From Hanleya hanleyi (Eukaryota; Mollusca; Polyplacophora; Lepidopleurida; Hanleyidae), in NCBI GenBank assembly GCA_036873755.1, contig JAVTVY010039383.1, positions 98,412 to 162,411 of the forward strand: a stretch of 64,000 bases of DNA, written 5' to 3'. The position numbers were made by a program, and so were the translations under genes. The notes under the pieces are model-generated. The model saw nothing but the letters and a program-made list of their open reading frames with translations, was not told the DNA's origin and did no database searches. Position 1 is the stretch's first letter; the number at the start of each line of letters is the position of its first letter. Positions 20,101-28,483 of the stretch are shown here, one piece after another.

Positions 20101-21824
20101 TTTTGGTAGAGAGGGTCTCCCAAGGGAAAATATACAGATACTGCATGCTGCGGGACGTGGTATCACGATTTTTCAACTCGAGACAGGTGATATTCAACGA
20201 GTAAGAAGCAAGAGTTGAACATCATCTGTCCAGAGCTGGCAAATTCACACTCCGTAGCATGCACTATAATATTTTTTTTTTATACCGAGAAGGTAGATAT
20301 GCAGTGTATCAGGAATATTTTTTGTAAGATTTATGTTTGATTCAGCGGCTTGAATTCAGTAAATTCGTGTGGACCAACAATATCCATTTAACAAAATTAT
20401 GGTTATTTTATTTTGGAGTCTTCTTAAAATGAAATCAGCAACCTCTCGGTCGACTCGGTCTGTGACGTCAGTTCTTTCATCCAGCAACAGAACAAACGCC
20501 TGGCGTGAAATGTAAACGTGGCGGGTATAGGAGAGACTTTGAAAGTGCGCTTTTAGTTAGATCAGATCGATAAATTCGGCTCATCGACTGTTTGAGCTGA
20601 ATAAAATTTCCTGGTCCCAAAACAGGGTTCTTACTCTTTCACAGTTATGAAATTCCATGACTTTCCATGACATTTTTGGACAAATTCCATGACTTTTCCA
20701 TGACCTTTTTACCTGACAAATTAGATCAGAAATTCTCCATGGACAACGGCTGCATCATGGCATTGTTTTACACGGTCGCGTTTTCCGTCCTTCTCGCTTC
20801 AGGATCTGTGCGCCATTTCCTCACAAATGCATCCTGGGAGTTTAGGGAATTTTTAAGCCCAGTTATCTCCCCTGATGGAAGATTCTGGCAATTTCACAGA
20901 CAACACGAGACATTTGACGAAATAAAGCTCGCAGGTCCGGGAAAATCACGTTTTCGGTAAAATAAATACAGAGAATATTGACCTGGCGGACATTTTCAAG
21001 TTTCGTTTATTTTTCCATGACCTCAAACAAAATTCAATGACTTGATACAAAATTCCATGACTTTTCAAGGCCTGGAAAACAATTGTCAAATCCATGACTT
21101 TTCCAGGATTTTCCATGACCGTACGAACCATGCAAAAGCAGCAAAACAATAATCACCATATGGCTAGTATACGGGTACAGTGGTCCATACATGTACATGT
21201 ATTTTGTTTGACTAATTGTTGCTCTACTGGACGCATGTCTATTTGTTAACAGACACGATGGGCTACGACTGTTCAAATTATGTGTTAAAATCACACATAA
21301 ACAATCCTTTTGAAAGGTTTTCTCATTCAATTTTGGCATTTCGGAGGGAGGGAAATGGACATGATAGTGCTATATTTGGCATTGTTGAATTGGTATGCTG
21401 CATCATTCAATTCAAAATGAGTCACAAACCGAACAACCAACTGAACAATACAGTTTTTTTTATCTACATGGCGTCACAGGCCTCAATTTAAGGTGGTAAC
21501 CTGTTTTCAGGTTGCCATATGAAAAATAGTGGTAACCTATTTTCAGGTCCCCATAATTTTGACTAATAATATGACATTAGGTTAATAATTATGCAATAGG
21601 TTCCCACAGGTTACCAGTGTAGAATTCATGGTAACCCGTTGAGAGGTTACCATCAGCACTCCTTAAATCGAGGCCTGCGTCACACCTACTTTTGTTGAAG
21701 CATTCTTGGAGAAACCCATAGACATGAGGACTTGCAGAATATCATCATTTGGTTTGAACATCTCCCCATGATCCTCCCCTCCACCTCTTCCTTCATCTGC
21801 CACACCTGCTACAGCCTCCTCCAT
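11097..21824 (-). CDS. UBA-domain peptidyl-tRNA hydrolase 2 (PTH2) protein, five coding exons
   Basis: Five minus-strand exons (21824-21690, 19940-19854, 15599-15394, 13601-13487, 11183-11097) join with matching phases to 630 nt, giving 209 residues plus TAG. Residues about 25-68 form a UBA domain (LMSMGF at 33-38, ADLAAEWILEN at 55-65). Residues 75-86 are an acidic linker. Residues 93-209 are a complete PTH2 domain: MGVGKIAAQTAHA with K109, Q113 and H116, W139 in LLSWEQFG, QDAGRTQ at 175-181, and GSTTVLSI. PTH2 enzymes hydrolyse peptidyl-tRNAs released from ribosomes. The fusion to an N-terminal UBA domain is a known invertebrate and fish architecture and suggests ubiquitin binding. Unlike animal mitochondrial PTRH2, no N-terminal membrane segment is visible. 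All introns are GT-AG. The four introns carry many mobile elements, but every splice site is intact, so the gene looks functional. A non-coding 5' exon further upstream is possible. Confidence 0.9.
11436..11710 (+). mobile_element. SINE-like insertion with 12-bp flanking repeat
   Basis: This 275-bp segment interrupts the minisatellite and begins with (TTGG)n, then GTTTGAATTTTAACGTCGC, the molluscan-type SINE core. The array resumes in phase after it. GTGGCACAAGGT occurs immediately before (11424-11435) and immediately after (11711-11722), consistent with a target-site duplication. Confidence 0.7.
12706..12790 (+). mobile_element. SINE-like fragment
   Basis: GTGAGTGAGTGAACATGATTT followed by ACACTATTTCAGTCATATCAC is a diverged version of the SINE core at 15641 and 15950. 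It sits inside the minisatellite. Confidence 0.5.
13070..13423. mobile_element. 354-bp MITE in intron 4 of the PTH2 gene
   Basis: Termini AAGGCCTATTTCCACAGCA (13070-13088) and the inverted AAGGCCCATTTCCACAGCA (13405-13423) differ at one base. TA flanks both ends (13068-13069 and 13424-13425). The interior is GC-richer than the intron around it and has no ORF. Confidence 0.75.
13487..13601 (-). CDS. UBA-PTH2 exon 4
   Basis: Completes codon 143 and encodes residues 144-181 (ETKVVLRGE through QDAGRTQ). Acceptor TTTGAAG ends at 13602; donor GTATGAG begins at 13486. I chose this acceptor over an AG 4 bp downstream because only it keeps the phase with exon 3. Confidence 0.88.
13778..14250. mobile_element. 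MITE family M2, copy 2, with 6-bp target duplication
   Basis: Ends CAGGCATGCAAGTGACTC (from 13778) and inverted CAGGCCTGCAAGTGCCTC (to 14250) form an 18-bp inverted repeat with two mismatches. TGTTTG flanks both sides (13772-13777, 14251-14256). ATATAGGA motifs are clustered near both ends. It lies in intron 3 of the PTH2 gene. Confidence 0.8.
14402..14515. repeat. Short ~23-bp tandem repeat
   Basis: About four to five diverged units of a 'CAAGCTACCGGAGAGCCAGCG' type in intron 3. GC-rich relative to its flanks. Confidence 0.55.
14949..15356. mobile_element. Fold-back element with ~110-bp inverted arms
   Basis: The left arm (about 14949-15058) and right arm (about 15246-15356) pair almost throughout, sharing ATAGAAATAGACAAACTTCT, ATATTTAATGCACAA, TTTCGACTCTCATG and GAGCCTTTATCAAGTGATC. 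About 187 bp lies between them. No ORF and no certain target duplication. It sits in intron 3, just downstream of exon 3. Confidence 0.82.
15394..15599 (-). CDS. UBA-PTH2 exon 3
   Basis: Residues 75-142 plus two bases of codon 143. Carries the acidic linker EEEEESSTDEED and the first PTH2 motif KIAAQTAHA. Acceptor AAGGACAG ends at 15600 and has a weak pyrimidine tract; donor GTGAGT begins at 15393. Confidence 0.88.
15641..15800 (+). mobile_element. SINE-like element, copy 1
   Basis: Begins GAGTGAGCGAGTGA, then GAATTTAACGTCGCTTTC, AATATTTCAGCTATATCAC and CAACTAAGCACCACCCAGCC. A second copy lies about 310 bp downstream. This core resembles SINEs widespread in molluscs. No RNA polymerase III box could be assigned with confidence. 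Confidence 0.7.
15950..16125 (+). mobile_element. SINE-like element, copy 2
   Basis: Begins GGGAGTGAGTGAGTGATTAG and follows copy 1 through 'CAACTAAGCACCACCCAGCC' and 'CCAGACACCCTCCATCCAC' with moderate divergence. In intron 2 of the PTH2 gene. Confidence 0.72.
16455..16640. repeat. Repeat family R1, copy 2 (left half)
   Basis: Starts CCTACGAAGTAGGCTAC and matches copy 1 through GGCAAAATAAGGAGAACCAT and AGCAAGTTCTGA, then diverges near 16625. Confidence 0.6.
17690..17945. repeat. Repeat family R1, copy 3 (right half)
   Basis: Starts within the unit (TTATTTTGGAATGAAGGCGC), runs through AACAAGTTCTGAGCTGACCT and TACTTCGTAGGTCCTGTGAC, and ends with a small GTGAC-GTTA-GTCAC hairpin. Copies 2 and 3 overlap by about 60 bp of unit, so they are two truncated copies rather than one split copy. 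Confidence 0.6.
18187..18568. repeat. 22-bp tandem repeat, ~17 copies
   Basis: Unit TTGACCTAATGTTGATATTA plus AT. Two unit types alternate irregularly, with CCTAATG or CACAATG. Well conserved, in intron 2 of the PTH2 gene. Confidence 0.92.
18569..19853. other. Intron 2 sequence, nothing further recognised
   Basis: Contains short ORFs (for example 19217-19534) without recognisable domains. ACGTGCA/TGCACGT forms a small hairpin near 19213-19232. Confidence 0.4.
19854..19940 (-). CDS. UBA-PTH2 exon 2
   Basis: Residues 46-74, second half of the UBA domain (ADLAAEWILENQD). Acceptor CACTGCAG immediately precedes 19940; donor GTAAGTG begins at 19853. Both ends are phase 0. Confidence 0.9.
20623..21132. 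mobile_element. hAT-like non-autonomous element (TTCCATGAC family)
   Basis: Starts CAGGGTTCTTACTCTTTCAC and ends ATGACCGTACGAACCATG. The inverted right end begins CATGGTTCGTAC, matching the CAGGGTTCGTAC-type termini of a widespread animal hAT MITE family. Both subterminal regions are filled with AAATTCCATGACTTTTCCA-type repeats. The middle is not repetitive. The target duplication is unclear. In intron 1 of the PTH2 gene. Confidence 0.7.
21478..21676. mobile_element. 199-bp MITE next to the exon 1 splice site
   Basis: Inverted ends AGGCCTCAATTTAAGG and AGGCCTCGATTTAAGG (inverted right end). GCGTCAC flanks both sides perfectly (21471-21477, 21677-21683). The interior has repeated GGTAACCTATTTTCAGGT-type motifs in both orientations. 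The right target duplication lies at intron positions +7 to +13 of PTH2 intron 1. Confidence 0.85.
21690..21824 (-). CDS. UBA-PTH2 exon 1
   Basis: Starts at the ATG at 21824-21822 and encodes residues 1-45, ending in NASTK, the first half of the UBA domain. It ends in phase 0 at the donor GTAGGT (21689-21684). A MITE target duplication begins only 6 bp into the intron. Confidence 0.88.
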
Positions 21825-22039
21825 TCTATCCTCAAAATAGTAAAAATATGGTCATATATTTCAAGAAGATTTACACATCAATTCAAATGTGTTACAGCAA
21901 GGCAAAACTGATTTGAGATACAAACTTTTATTGTTCAGCCATTATCCCTTATAAAATATCATAAATATTGAAGTTCAAGACAGAGAGAGAAAACAAACAA
22001 AACAGACTTTCTCCAGGATTCAGCTGATGTACCATTTCA

Positions 22040-22375
22040 GTTCGGGAAATTGCAGAATTCGTAAACGTTGTCAAATTCAACAACAGAAGGGGCAAATTTT
22101 GGTCGAATGTTTACGAATTCGGCAACTCTGGGATTCCTTTTAACCCTAAAAAAGCGATCGGCGCAATTTTTTTCAGACGAATAGGTGGCAGCACTTGCTC
22201 TTCAACTTTTCATCCTGTAATTTCAAAATCATAGTTGTCGTTTTCTACAAAAGTATGAAAATGTGGATTTTGACCTATGCCACCCATGTTATTTTTCTCA
22301 AATCTCACAGTTTACGAATTCCGAAACGTTGCCAAATTTGTAAATATTACTGTTTACGAATTCGGCATTGGATTC
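22040..22375. repeat. Inverted GAATTCGTAAAC motifs
   Basis: GAATTCGTAAACGTTG (near 22052) and several inverted copies GTTTACGAATTC (near 22109, 22310 and 22353), plus AACGTTGCCAAATT blocks. They could mark the ends of a diverged inverted-repeat element; boundaries are not clear. Confidence 0.4.
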
Positions 22376-23599
22376 AGCCATTTCTCATGAATCCACTCCA
22401 CACCACCACCATTATTTTACTTACGTCTTTTTCAAACTTTTTATATTTATTCTAAGTTTCCTTATAAAACATTTAAAAGGGAAAAAAAAAAGAGTTTTCA
22501 GGTTGTATGCGATGAAAAAGTGTTGTATATTTGGTGCTCCATTTTCCTATTTTTGAAATTGAGTTATACAGGGACTGATCCAGGCATTTTTAGGGGTACA
22601 CCGGTCGACTGCAACGAAACCGGGAAACCCGCAAAAGCGGAAGAAACAGTCTGCGCAAAACCAATGCGCAGTGGGCTTAAAACATGCTAAAATGGTGGCC
22701 TGCATGGATTTAGTCAAAAAGCACAATGCAATTTGGAAAATTTATTTTTCCCACCTGCTGTACACAGGCAAAAAAACAATTATTTCTTCGATAAATAATA
22801 AAAATAAGTCCATTAGAGTGATTTTAAGTAGTTTTGGTTTAGATTTTAGCCAACATTCAAATTGGTGTGTCAGTATTTGGGTGCTAGAGTTTGGGCGCAG
22901 ATGACTTTACGTAGCAAATTTTTGGTGAAATATATGGCAAAATGTAACGCAAAATGTATAGAAAGATGCCTGAACTCTTCATTGAGGTTTGACCAAAATT
23001 TAAAACACCTTGGTATTAACAAATAATGGATAAATGGCATTTGAAGTCCAAATACTTATACAGCTTCTATTTCTAAACAAAACTCTTCATACATATAAGG
23101 AGGTCATATTGGTCTCTGCCAGGTGCGAGGAACTACTTTTCTCTGAGGTGGGAAAGTTTGATTGTTAAGGTATATGACACATCATCTTTTCCACCCATCG
23201 CAGAAAATAGGTGGCAGAGGTCAGTGGTGTTCTCATCATAATAGTTGAGATTGGATTTGCAAATGGCAGCTAGACAGGTGGTTTGACTTTGAATGTAATT
23301 TGTACATTATTTGTTTATATTAAGTCATTTCACTTGTCAGACCTTAACGAAGTGTTTAAGCATCCTTCCATATAGTTTGCATTGAAATTTGCCATATATT
23401 TCACTATGCATTGGAATTAAGCTATCAGAATATCTGTTTGACTTTTTATGTAGAATGGGCACTACCTTGGTCAAGGTGTCCAACTCCAAGGCTAAAAGTT
23501 AATGCATTTCTTCAATGAGTTGATTCATATTTTTTCCCATAATCAAAGATGGAGACAATTCTTTGGATAGTTTGAAGAACTGAGTCGATACTATTCATA
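22376..23599. other. Intergenic, nothing recognised
   Basis: AT-rich with short ORFs. No domain, repeat or splice structure stood out. Confidence 0.4.
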
Positions 23600-23799
23600 C
23601 AGAGCTGCCAAGTTATGGTATCGGAATTCCGTGAGACTGTCTCCTGTAATGACGTCTCTATTTACTCTGTGATAAAAATATGTGCATTTAATTCCATAAG
23701 ACTCCCATTTTTCCTATGTTATTTTCGGAAAAGACCTTCTGTGAGATCAGAGCATATGTCTTGTAACTCACGTAAGTTCCGTGAGACTTGGCAGATCTG
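23600..23799. mobile_element. 200-bp MITE with 6-bp target duplication
   Basis: Ends CAGAGCTGCCAAGT (23600-23613) and inverted CAGATCTGCCAAGT (23786-23799) differ at one base. TTCATA flanks both ends (23594-23599, 23800-23805). Subterminal TCCGTGAGACT occurs near both ends. No ORF. Confidence 0.8.
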
Positions 23800-24589
23800 T
23801 TCATAATTTTATCTAAGCATGTATTCATCCCTCATAACCATGGTCACTTTTGTTCCGCTCAGTAATTAAAACATATAAAGTTTTCTCCATAGAGATGAAA
23901 AACATATTTATATATTTTATTTCACATTCTGCTTCATGATTTAAATATCAGAAGAATTCACTTCATAGCCGAAAATGGAAAAAAAACTGTGAAAATATTA
24001 CACCATTTCAGCTTAAAACATGGCCACCACAACACAGAATCCGACACCTTTAACTCTTCCACAATGTTTTACTCGACTTGTGAAGAACTTGACTGTGCTT
24101 TAATTTGTGTACATGTAACCAATGTATTTAAAAATCACCTGTTAATGTTATGCGTAATTTACCAGAAATTTGCTTCGTAGATTGGACTATGAACGTGATA
24201 TTTTCCTTGCTTCAAACTGCAAATTTATGCAAGACATTTTATTTCTGTTCTACATTCTGAGGAAGATTGATGATGAGTAAAAACTGTGTTGTAATGAGAG
24301 ACTATGAATGGAGATTTTTCACTTGATGTTGGAAACTGGACCCTTCCCCTTATCCTTAATAAGATCGTTGTTGTTGTTGATTCATTCGTAATATCCACTC
24401 TTGAACCCGATGAGGATAATTCTCTGGTCAGGTGCAATACAAATCACTGGATGATTAAACACCAGATTAGATATATGCTCGCTTCTTCAGTCTTTCACCT
24501 CTGCTGCTGATCAAACAACGGTTTGTCTAAGCGTGAGAACAAAACACACGACTGGAAAAGGAGAGTGAACCCAAAATCGAAAACCACGC

Positions 24590-24615
24590 GGCCATGTTTG
24601 GACCGGAAGTGATGG
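24590..24615 (-). promoter_or_regulatory. Possible ETS/YY1-type core promoter
   Basis: ACCGGAAGTG (24602-24611; CACTTCCGGT on the minus strand) is a consensus ETS site, followed on the minus strand by CCAAACATGGCCGCG, a YY1-like ATG context. Such pairs are typical of broadly expressed metazoan promoters. It lies 2.8 kb upstream of the PTH2 start codon on the correct strand and could serve a non-coding first exon of that gene. That link is inference. Confidence 0.35.
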
Positions 24616-25026
24616 ATACAACTTGAAAATTGGGACTTAAAGCGAAACGGACTCGCTCAATAAAACAAGTGTTTCAAATACGCCGCCTCATTTGATGTGA
24701 TTGACTAAGCACGAGCAAGTGACACTCTGTCAACAGAAATCATATACACAGATTTGTCCTGACACATTTGGTCGGTATAATATTACCAAATGAACCAGTT
24801 CAATAAAATACGGTATGTATCATTATTAGGGCAACCCCAACAACCCCAACAACACACAACTGCTTGAAAATTTCCCATCAGCAAAAACTATCTAGGCCTA
24901 TTATACCAAGGCCGTAGACAAGTTTTTAGATGGAAGTTATACTATCACAGCACAATAAGGCGAGGGTCTAGGATCCCAGATGGCTGGAGATGCGTTCTTG
25001 GTCTTTTCCAGTGAATAAAACTCAAC

Positions 25027-25405
25027 ATTAAACAGGTCGGGGAAATAAAAAGGTCATTTTTCTTGAATAACTCTGAAAATATGAACAAAAGAGCATTGTT
25101 TTCTAACTGGCGCATACATTGATATATTTTTACATTGGTTTACGTGCTTGGAAGAAATTGTTGCCTATCTACTTCAGGAGATCTGTTGTTTTTTCAAATT
25201 GTCATTTCAATACGTTCGAACAAGTTAACTATAAATCATATCAATGGCAAAATGTGTTAACATATGTAACTATATATTAATTTATGCGTCATTTAGAAAA
25301 AATATATATGCTATTTTGCTCATATTTTCTGAGTTATTCAAGAAAAAAAGACCTTTTTTACCTCCAAAATTGGAGAGGCACATTTTCCCCGACCTGTTAA
25401 AACAC
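25027..25405. mobile_element. Palindromic MITE with TTAA-like ends
   Basis: The left end (from about 25029) reads TTAAACAGGTCGGGGAAAT, and the right end inverted reads TTAACAGGTCGGGGAAAAT. The arms continue inward through TTCTTGAATAACTCTGA, ATATGA and TTTTCTAA..GCGCAT, so most of the element is an imperfect palindrome. A single arm of the same family lies at 51455-51536. Confidence 0.7.
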
Positions 25406-26156
25406 ACACGTTGTAACCAGTTTTTTTTATCTTTTCTTGTTTTGTGTGTGGGTATTTTCTTTCCAGGGCTATTAAACCTCAAACTTGGCTACGTGGCTCT
25501 GTAATGTTTTGTAGTCATGATGGTTCATTTCAAAGACAATCACATTTTTATCTAACCTAGAAGTTCACCTGTATTGGCTAAAGCTGTAGAAGAAACAGAT
25601 CAGTGTATTAAGAAGCATGAAACTTTGTGTTAAGATGCGGCACAATATACGGCACGCAAGTTTTCAAAAATAAAATGTTAAAGAAATGATACTAGTTATA
25701 GTTTCAAAGAAATCTAGTACCGATAGCTACGGCCGTATAGACACTCCTATAATATTTCCACACCAAACAGCTAGTGAGAAACATCTGGGTTGGAAGTTGA
25801 GGAAAATAATTTGATCGGTATGCAGCAAAATCTTTTTGCCCACGTTTTGGCTGTGCCATTTTGATCAGTTATTTTTGATTATTTGATCAGCAATTGCTGA
25901 TCACTGATCCTTATTTCCATCTCTGGTCATCCTTCATAAAATTCCTCAACACGTTATTATGACACACGAGATGAGAATAACACCACGCATCTGTAATCCA
26001 TTTGAGTATTATTCCCCGACCGGAGATGTCCATCAAAATTCTATACATTTCGTAATCGGTTATCGTAATCCGTTTCCGCGGTTTATAGGGTCGAGAAGCT
26101 CAGCGTAGATTCCTAAATTTAAATTTCAGGGGGAGGTAACTTTATACATCGCCAAA

Positions 26157-26396
26157 ATGGACATGTCAGAATTTCAAATCGCGGGTGCGAAAGAGGTCGT
26201 AGCTCTGTTTTTGGAGGCAAAGCGTTTACAAGAAAATGGAGACGCACAAGAAGCAGATAACGTGTACACGTCTTTTATAAACAAGACAAAAGGATTCACC
26301 AGTAGCCCCTCACACAGGTCCGAACTTAGCCACAACTGTTCCTATCAAATAGCCCAAATTATACCTTCGCCTTCGGATCATATAGTTCAATCTTGA
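26157..26396 (+). CDS. Uncharacterised possible first exon
   Basis: ATG at 26157 in a good context (CGCCAAAATGG). The first ~46 residues (MDMSEFQIAGAKEVVALF ... INKTKG) look like a soluble helical protein segment with ordinary codon use, while the rest is less convincing. A usable donor may lie at CACAG/GTCCGA (about 26320), so the real exon may be shorter than the ORF. The ORF ends 4 bp before a MITE. I do not recognise the family. Confidence 0.35.
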   Translation: MDMSEFQIAGAKEVVALFLEAKRLQENGDAQEADNVYTSFINKTKGFTSSPSHRSELSHNCSYQIAQIIPSPSDHIVQS

Positions 26397-26400
26397 ACGT

Positions 26401-26543
26401 GGCCCAAGTCAACCTTGCCGCCCCAAAACAAACTTCCATGCAAGTCATTGGTCACTGCTTTTCTAATGTAAACATCTGAGAAGGGCTGTCAATGTTATGC
26501 ATTGCATCATGGGTTGTTTGGGGCGGCAAGGTTTACTTGGGCC
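26401..26543. mobile_element. 143-bp MITE with 24-bp inverted ends
   Basis: Begins GGCCCAAGTCAACCTTGCCG and its right end inverted begins GGCCCAAGTAAACCTTGCCG; the 24-bp ends match at 23 positions. No target duplication is evident. It abuts the left arm of the inverted duplication that begins at 26545. Confidence 0.75.
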
Positions 26544-26544
26544 C

Positions 26545-27440
26545 TAGTTCAACAAGCTGAACCCTGCTGACATTTAATTTTGTGATATTGACAACGCAGG
26601 GTTCAGCCGTTGAACCGAAATTTCCTATCGCAAAATTTTCGGCCTCCCGACCCAGGTAACAGCGGGTGGATTTGGGCTCACAAAAATCGATAATACCTAC
26701 CGCTTTGCACTCGCTTGGATAGAATACATATTTGCCTACTTCCCTGGCCATTTATTTTCTCCGTCCAGCTTCTTTAATTTCCATAAACGGTGAAAGAAAA
26801 AAAAATCATCGCGGCTGATCTTCCAAAAACTAAATATGCCACCATTTTGAAAATATCACTATGGTGACACGAGACTGATCGTACCTCGATTGTAATTTCG
26901 GGACTGTAGACGGGAAGGTCGGAAACGGCTCACTCATAAGGCTGTCAAATTATCTGCTTTTAAATGTAAAATTGTAACTATAGGTATCAAGCATAATAGA
27001 ACGCACATACTGGAAAAGGTGATTCACAGGATTTTTCATCTCCTAAGCGACTGGATCAACTGAGCGGATTCAGTTCTTCCGACTCGTGTAATCCTGAATT
27101 TAGAATAACATCACGCGAGATTCAGGGTCACGTGATAAAATGGCGGCCGATTTCGTTTTTGGAAGGTCAGCCGCGATGATTTTTTTTTCTTTCGCCGTTT
27201 ATGGAAATTAAAGAAGCTGGACGGAGAAAATAAATGGCCAGGGAAGTAGGCAAATATGTATTCTATCCAAGCGAGTGCAAAGCGGTAGGTATTATCGATT
27301 TTTGTGAGCCCAAATCCACCCGCTGTTACCTGGGTCGGGAGGCCGAAAATTTTGCGATAGGAAATTTCGGTTCAACGGCTGAACCCTGCGTTGTCAATAT
27401 CACAAAATTAAATGTCAGCAGGGTTCAGCTTGTTGAACTA
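26545..27440. repeat. Large inverted duplication, two 304-bp arms around a 288-bp spacer
   Basis: 26545-26848 is the near-exact reverse complement of 27137-27440; the few differences are mainly at the inner end. Each arm holds an identical open frame of about 68 residues starting MAREVGKYVFYPSECK (left ATG at 26751 on the minus strand, right ATG at 27234 on the plus strand), and a promoter-like inner end. The outer tip of each arm is itself a hairpin (GTTCAACAAGCTGAACCCTG against CAGGGTTCAGCCGTTGAAC). It is either an inverted gene-end duplication or a fold-back transposon with 304-bp termini. Confidence 0.9.
27128..27150 (+). promoter_or_regulatory. E-box and YY1-like promoter elements
   Basis: TCACGTGA (27128-27135) is a palindromic E-box and AAAATGGCGGCCG (27137-27149) a consensus YY1-type start-site motif. 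Both lie 85-106 bp upstream of the ATG at 27234. The left arm keeps only a degraded YY1-like copy (GCCACCATTTT near 26838) and no E-box. Confidence 0.4.
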
Positions 27441-27447
27441 CGACGAC
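27234..27447 (+). CDS. Uncharacterised candidate first exon (MAREVGKYVFYPS...)
   Basis: ATG at 27234, open for 71 codons to a candidate 5' splice site CAAC/GTGAGT at 27447/27448. The encoded peptide is balanced in composition (KYVFYPSECK, CEPKSTRCYLG, LNVSRVQLVEL) and is identical in the left inverted arm, where the splice site is lost because the arm stops. A plausible acceptor TTTTGTTGCAG follows at about 27530. I do not recognise the family. It might instead be a remnant of a transposon protein. Confidence 0.35.
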
Positions 27448-27675
27448 AACGTGAGTGGAGATTTTCTTTTGCTCCGTTCGTACACTGTATTTTCTGCCTA
27501 TTTCGTTCCTGAAACTCAATTTTGTTGCAGGAAATTCTTGCTGGTTGAAATCGAGAATAGTGGTCCTAAAACATAACCCGCATAAAAAGACCCAACACTC
27601 CCGCATTTCAAATTCATGTTATTTGTTGTCATCTTGTCTTGTCAAATACGGATCGCTTTACGTCAGTTACGATCG

Positions 27676-27812
27676 TGACCTATCTTTCGCGAAAGGTATT
27701 TACCTTTCGCGAAAGCTTTGAAATAAATATGAAATCATCGTAAGTTATTATCAACCTTTCGCACATGCTTTCGCGAACGTTTCGCGAAAGATGAACCCAA
27801 CGTTTCGCGAGC
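27676..27812. other. Cluster of TTTCGCGAAA palindromes
   Basis: Two perfect CTTTCGCGAAAG sites (near 27682 and 27706) and further full or half sites (CTTTCGCGAACG, GTTTCGCGAAAG, GTTTCGCGAG) occur within about 135 bp of AT-rich DNA. The core resembles E2F-type dyads. Function unknown. Confidence 0.6.
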
Positions 27813-27841
27813 AGTGACCAGTTTAATTCTTGGGCGTACTG

Positions 27842-28419
27842 TACATCATAATTCTTCTTGTCTTCTTAATAGCTTATATCTATAATGCCATCCTATTCAG
27901 CATTATCAACGCTGCAAACGAGTACGTACAAATCGAGTGCTGGCTTCGTCTACACACTGATCGGGATCATGGAGTAAAGTTTGTCCTGCCTCAGTTATGC
28001 CCCTTGGGTGTGCCTAAAAATCGGGAGTCATTTACGGAAGAAAATCTGACAAAAAACGGTTAGGTTAACACCCCCTTTTTTTTGCCTTTTTAAGTTGAGA
28101 CCGGACCAGGGAACGTGAGTAAGAAGTTTAATTGAAATCGCTCTTACAGATTTTTCTGGAAATTGAGTCGAATTTGACCATTTTTCGTCATTTTTAAGGG
28201 GTTTTCTAGGAAAAATGAAGCAAGCATGGAGGAGAATGTTCGAGTTAAATTTTTCTATAACATAGCAGTGTTATATCTTAAAATAATAGTTTCATCATGC
28301 TCTTTCAGAAAATATATACATATAAGTGATTTGGGTTGAAGGTTTTGCGACAACTGGTGGCCGTAAAACGGACCCATAGTCTATTCCATGCCGAATAAAA
28401 GAATCTCCGGAGTGCACCC
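27842..28419 (+). repeat. ~580-bp direct duplication, copy 1
   Basis: Matches 29261-29845 almost base for base, from TACATCATAATTCTTCTTG to CTCCGGAGTGCACCC. It contains an open frame with a hydrophobic segment (IIILLVFLIAYIYNAILFS), then NAANEYVQIECWLRLH and VKFVLPQLCPLGVPKNR. Copies differ by an in-frame 6-bp insertion and by several silent changes in this frame, which hints at coding sequence, but no family is recognised. Confidence 0.85.
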
Positions 28420-28431
28420 TTTAAGGCATAA

Positions 28432-28483
28432 TAGTGGAGTCTATGCATTATCTTAATGTAGACTCCGCTACGGAGCGGAGATG
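28432..28483. repeat. Hairpin TAGTGGAGTCTA / TAGACTCCGCTA
   Basis: Twelve-base arms with one mismatch around a short loop, followed by CTCCGCTACGGAGCGGAG, a second small palindrome. It lies directly after copy 1 of the 580-bp repeat. Confidence 0.5.
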
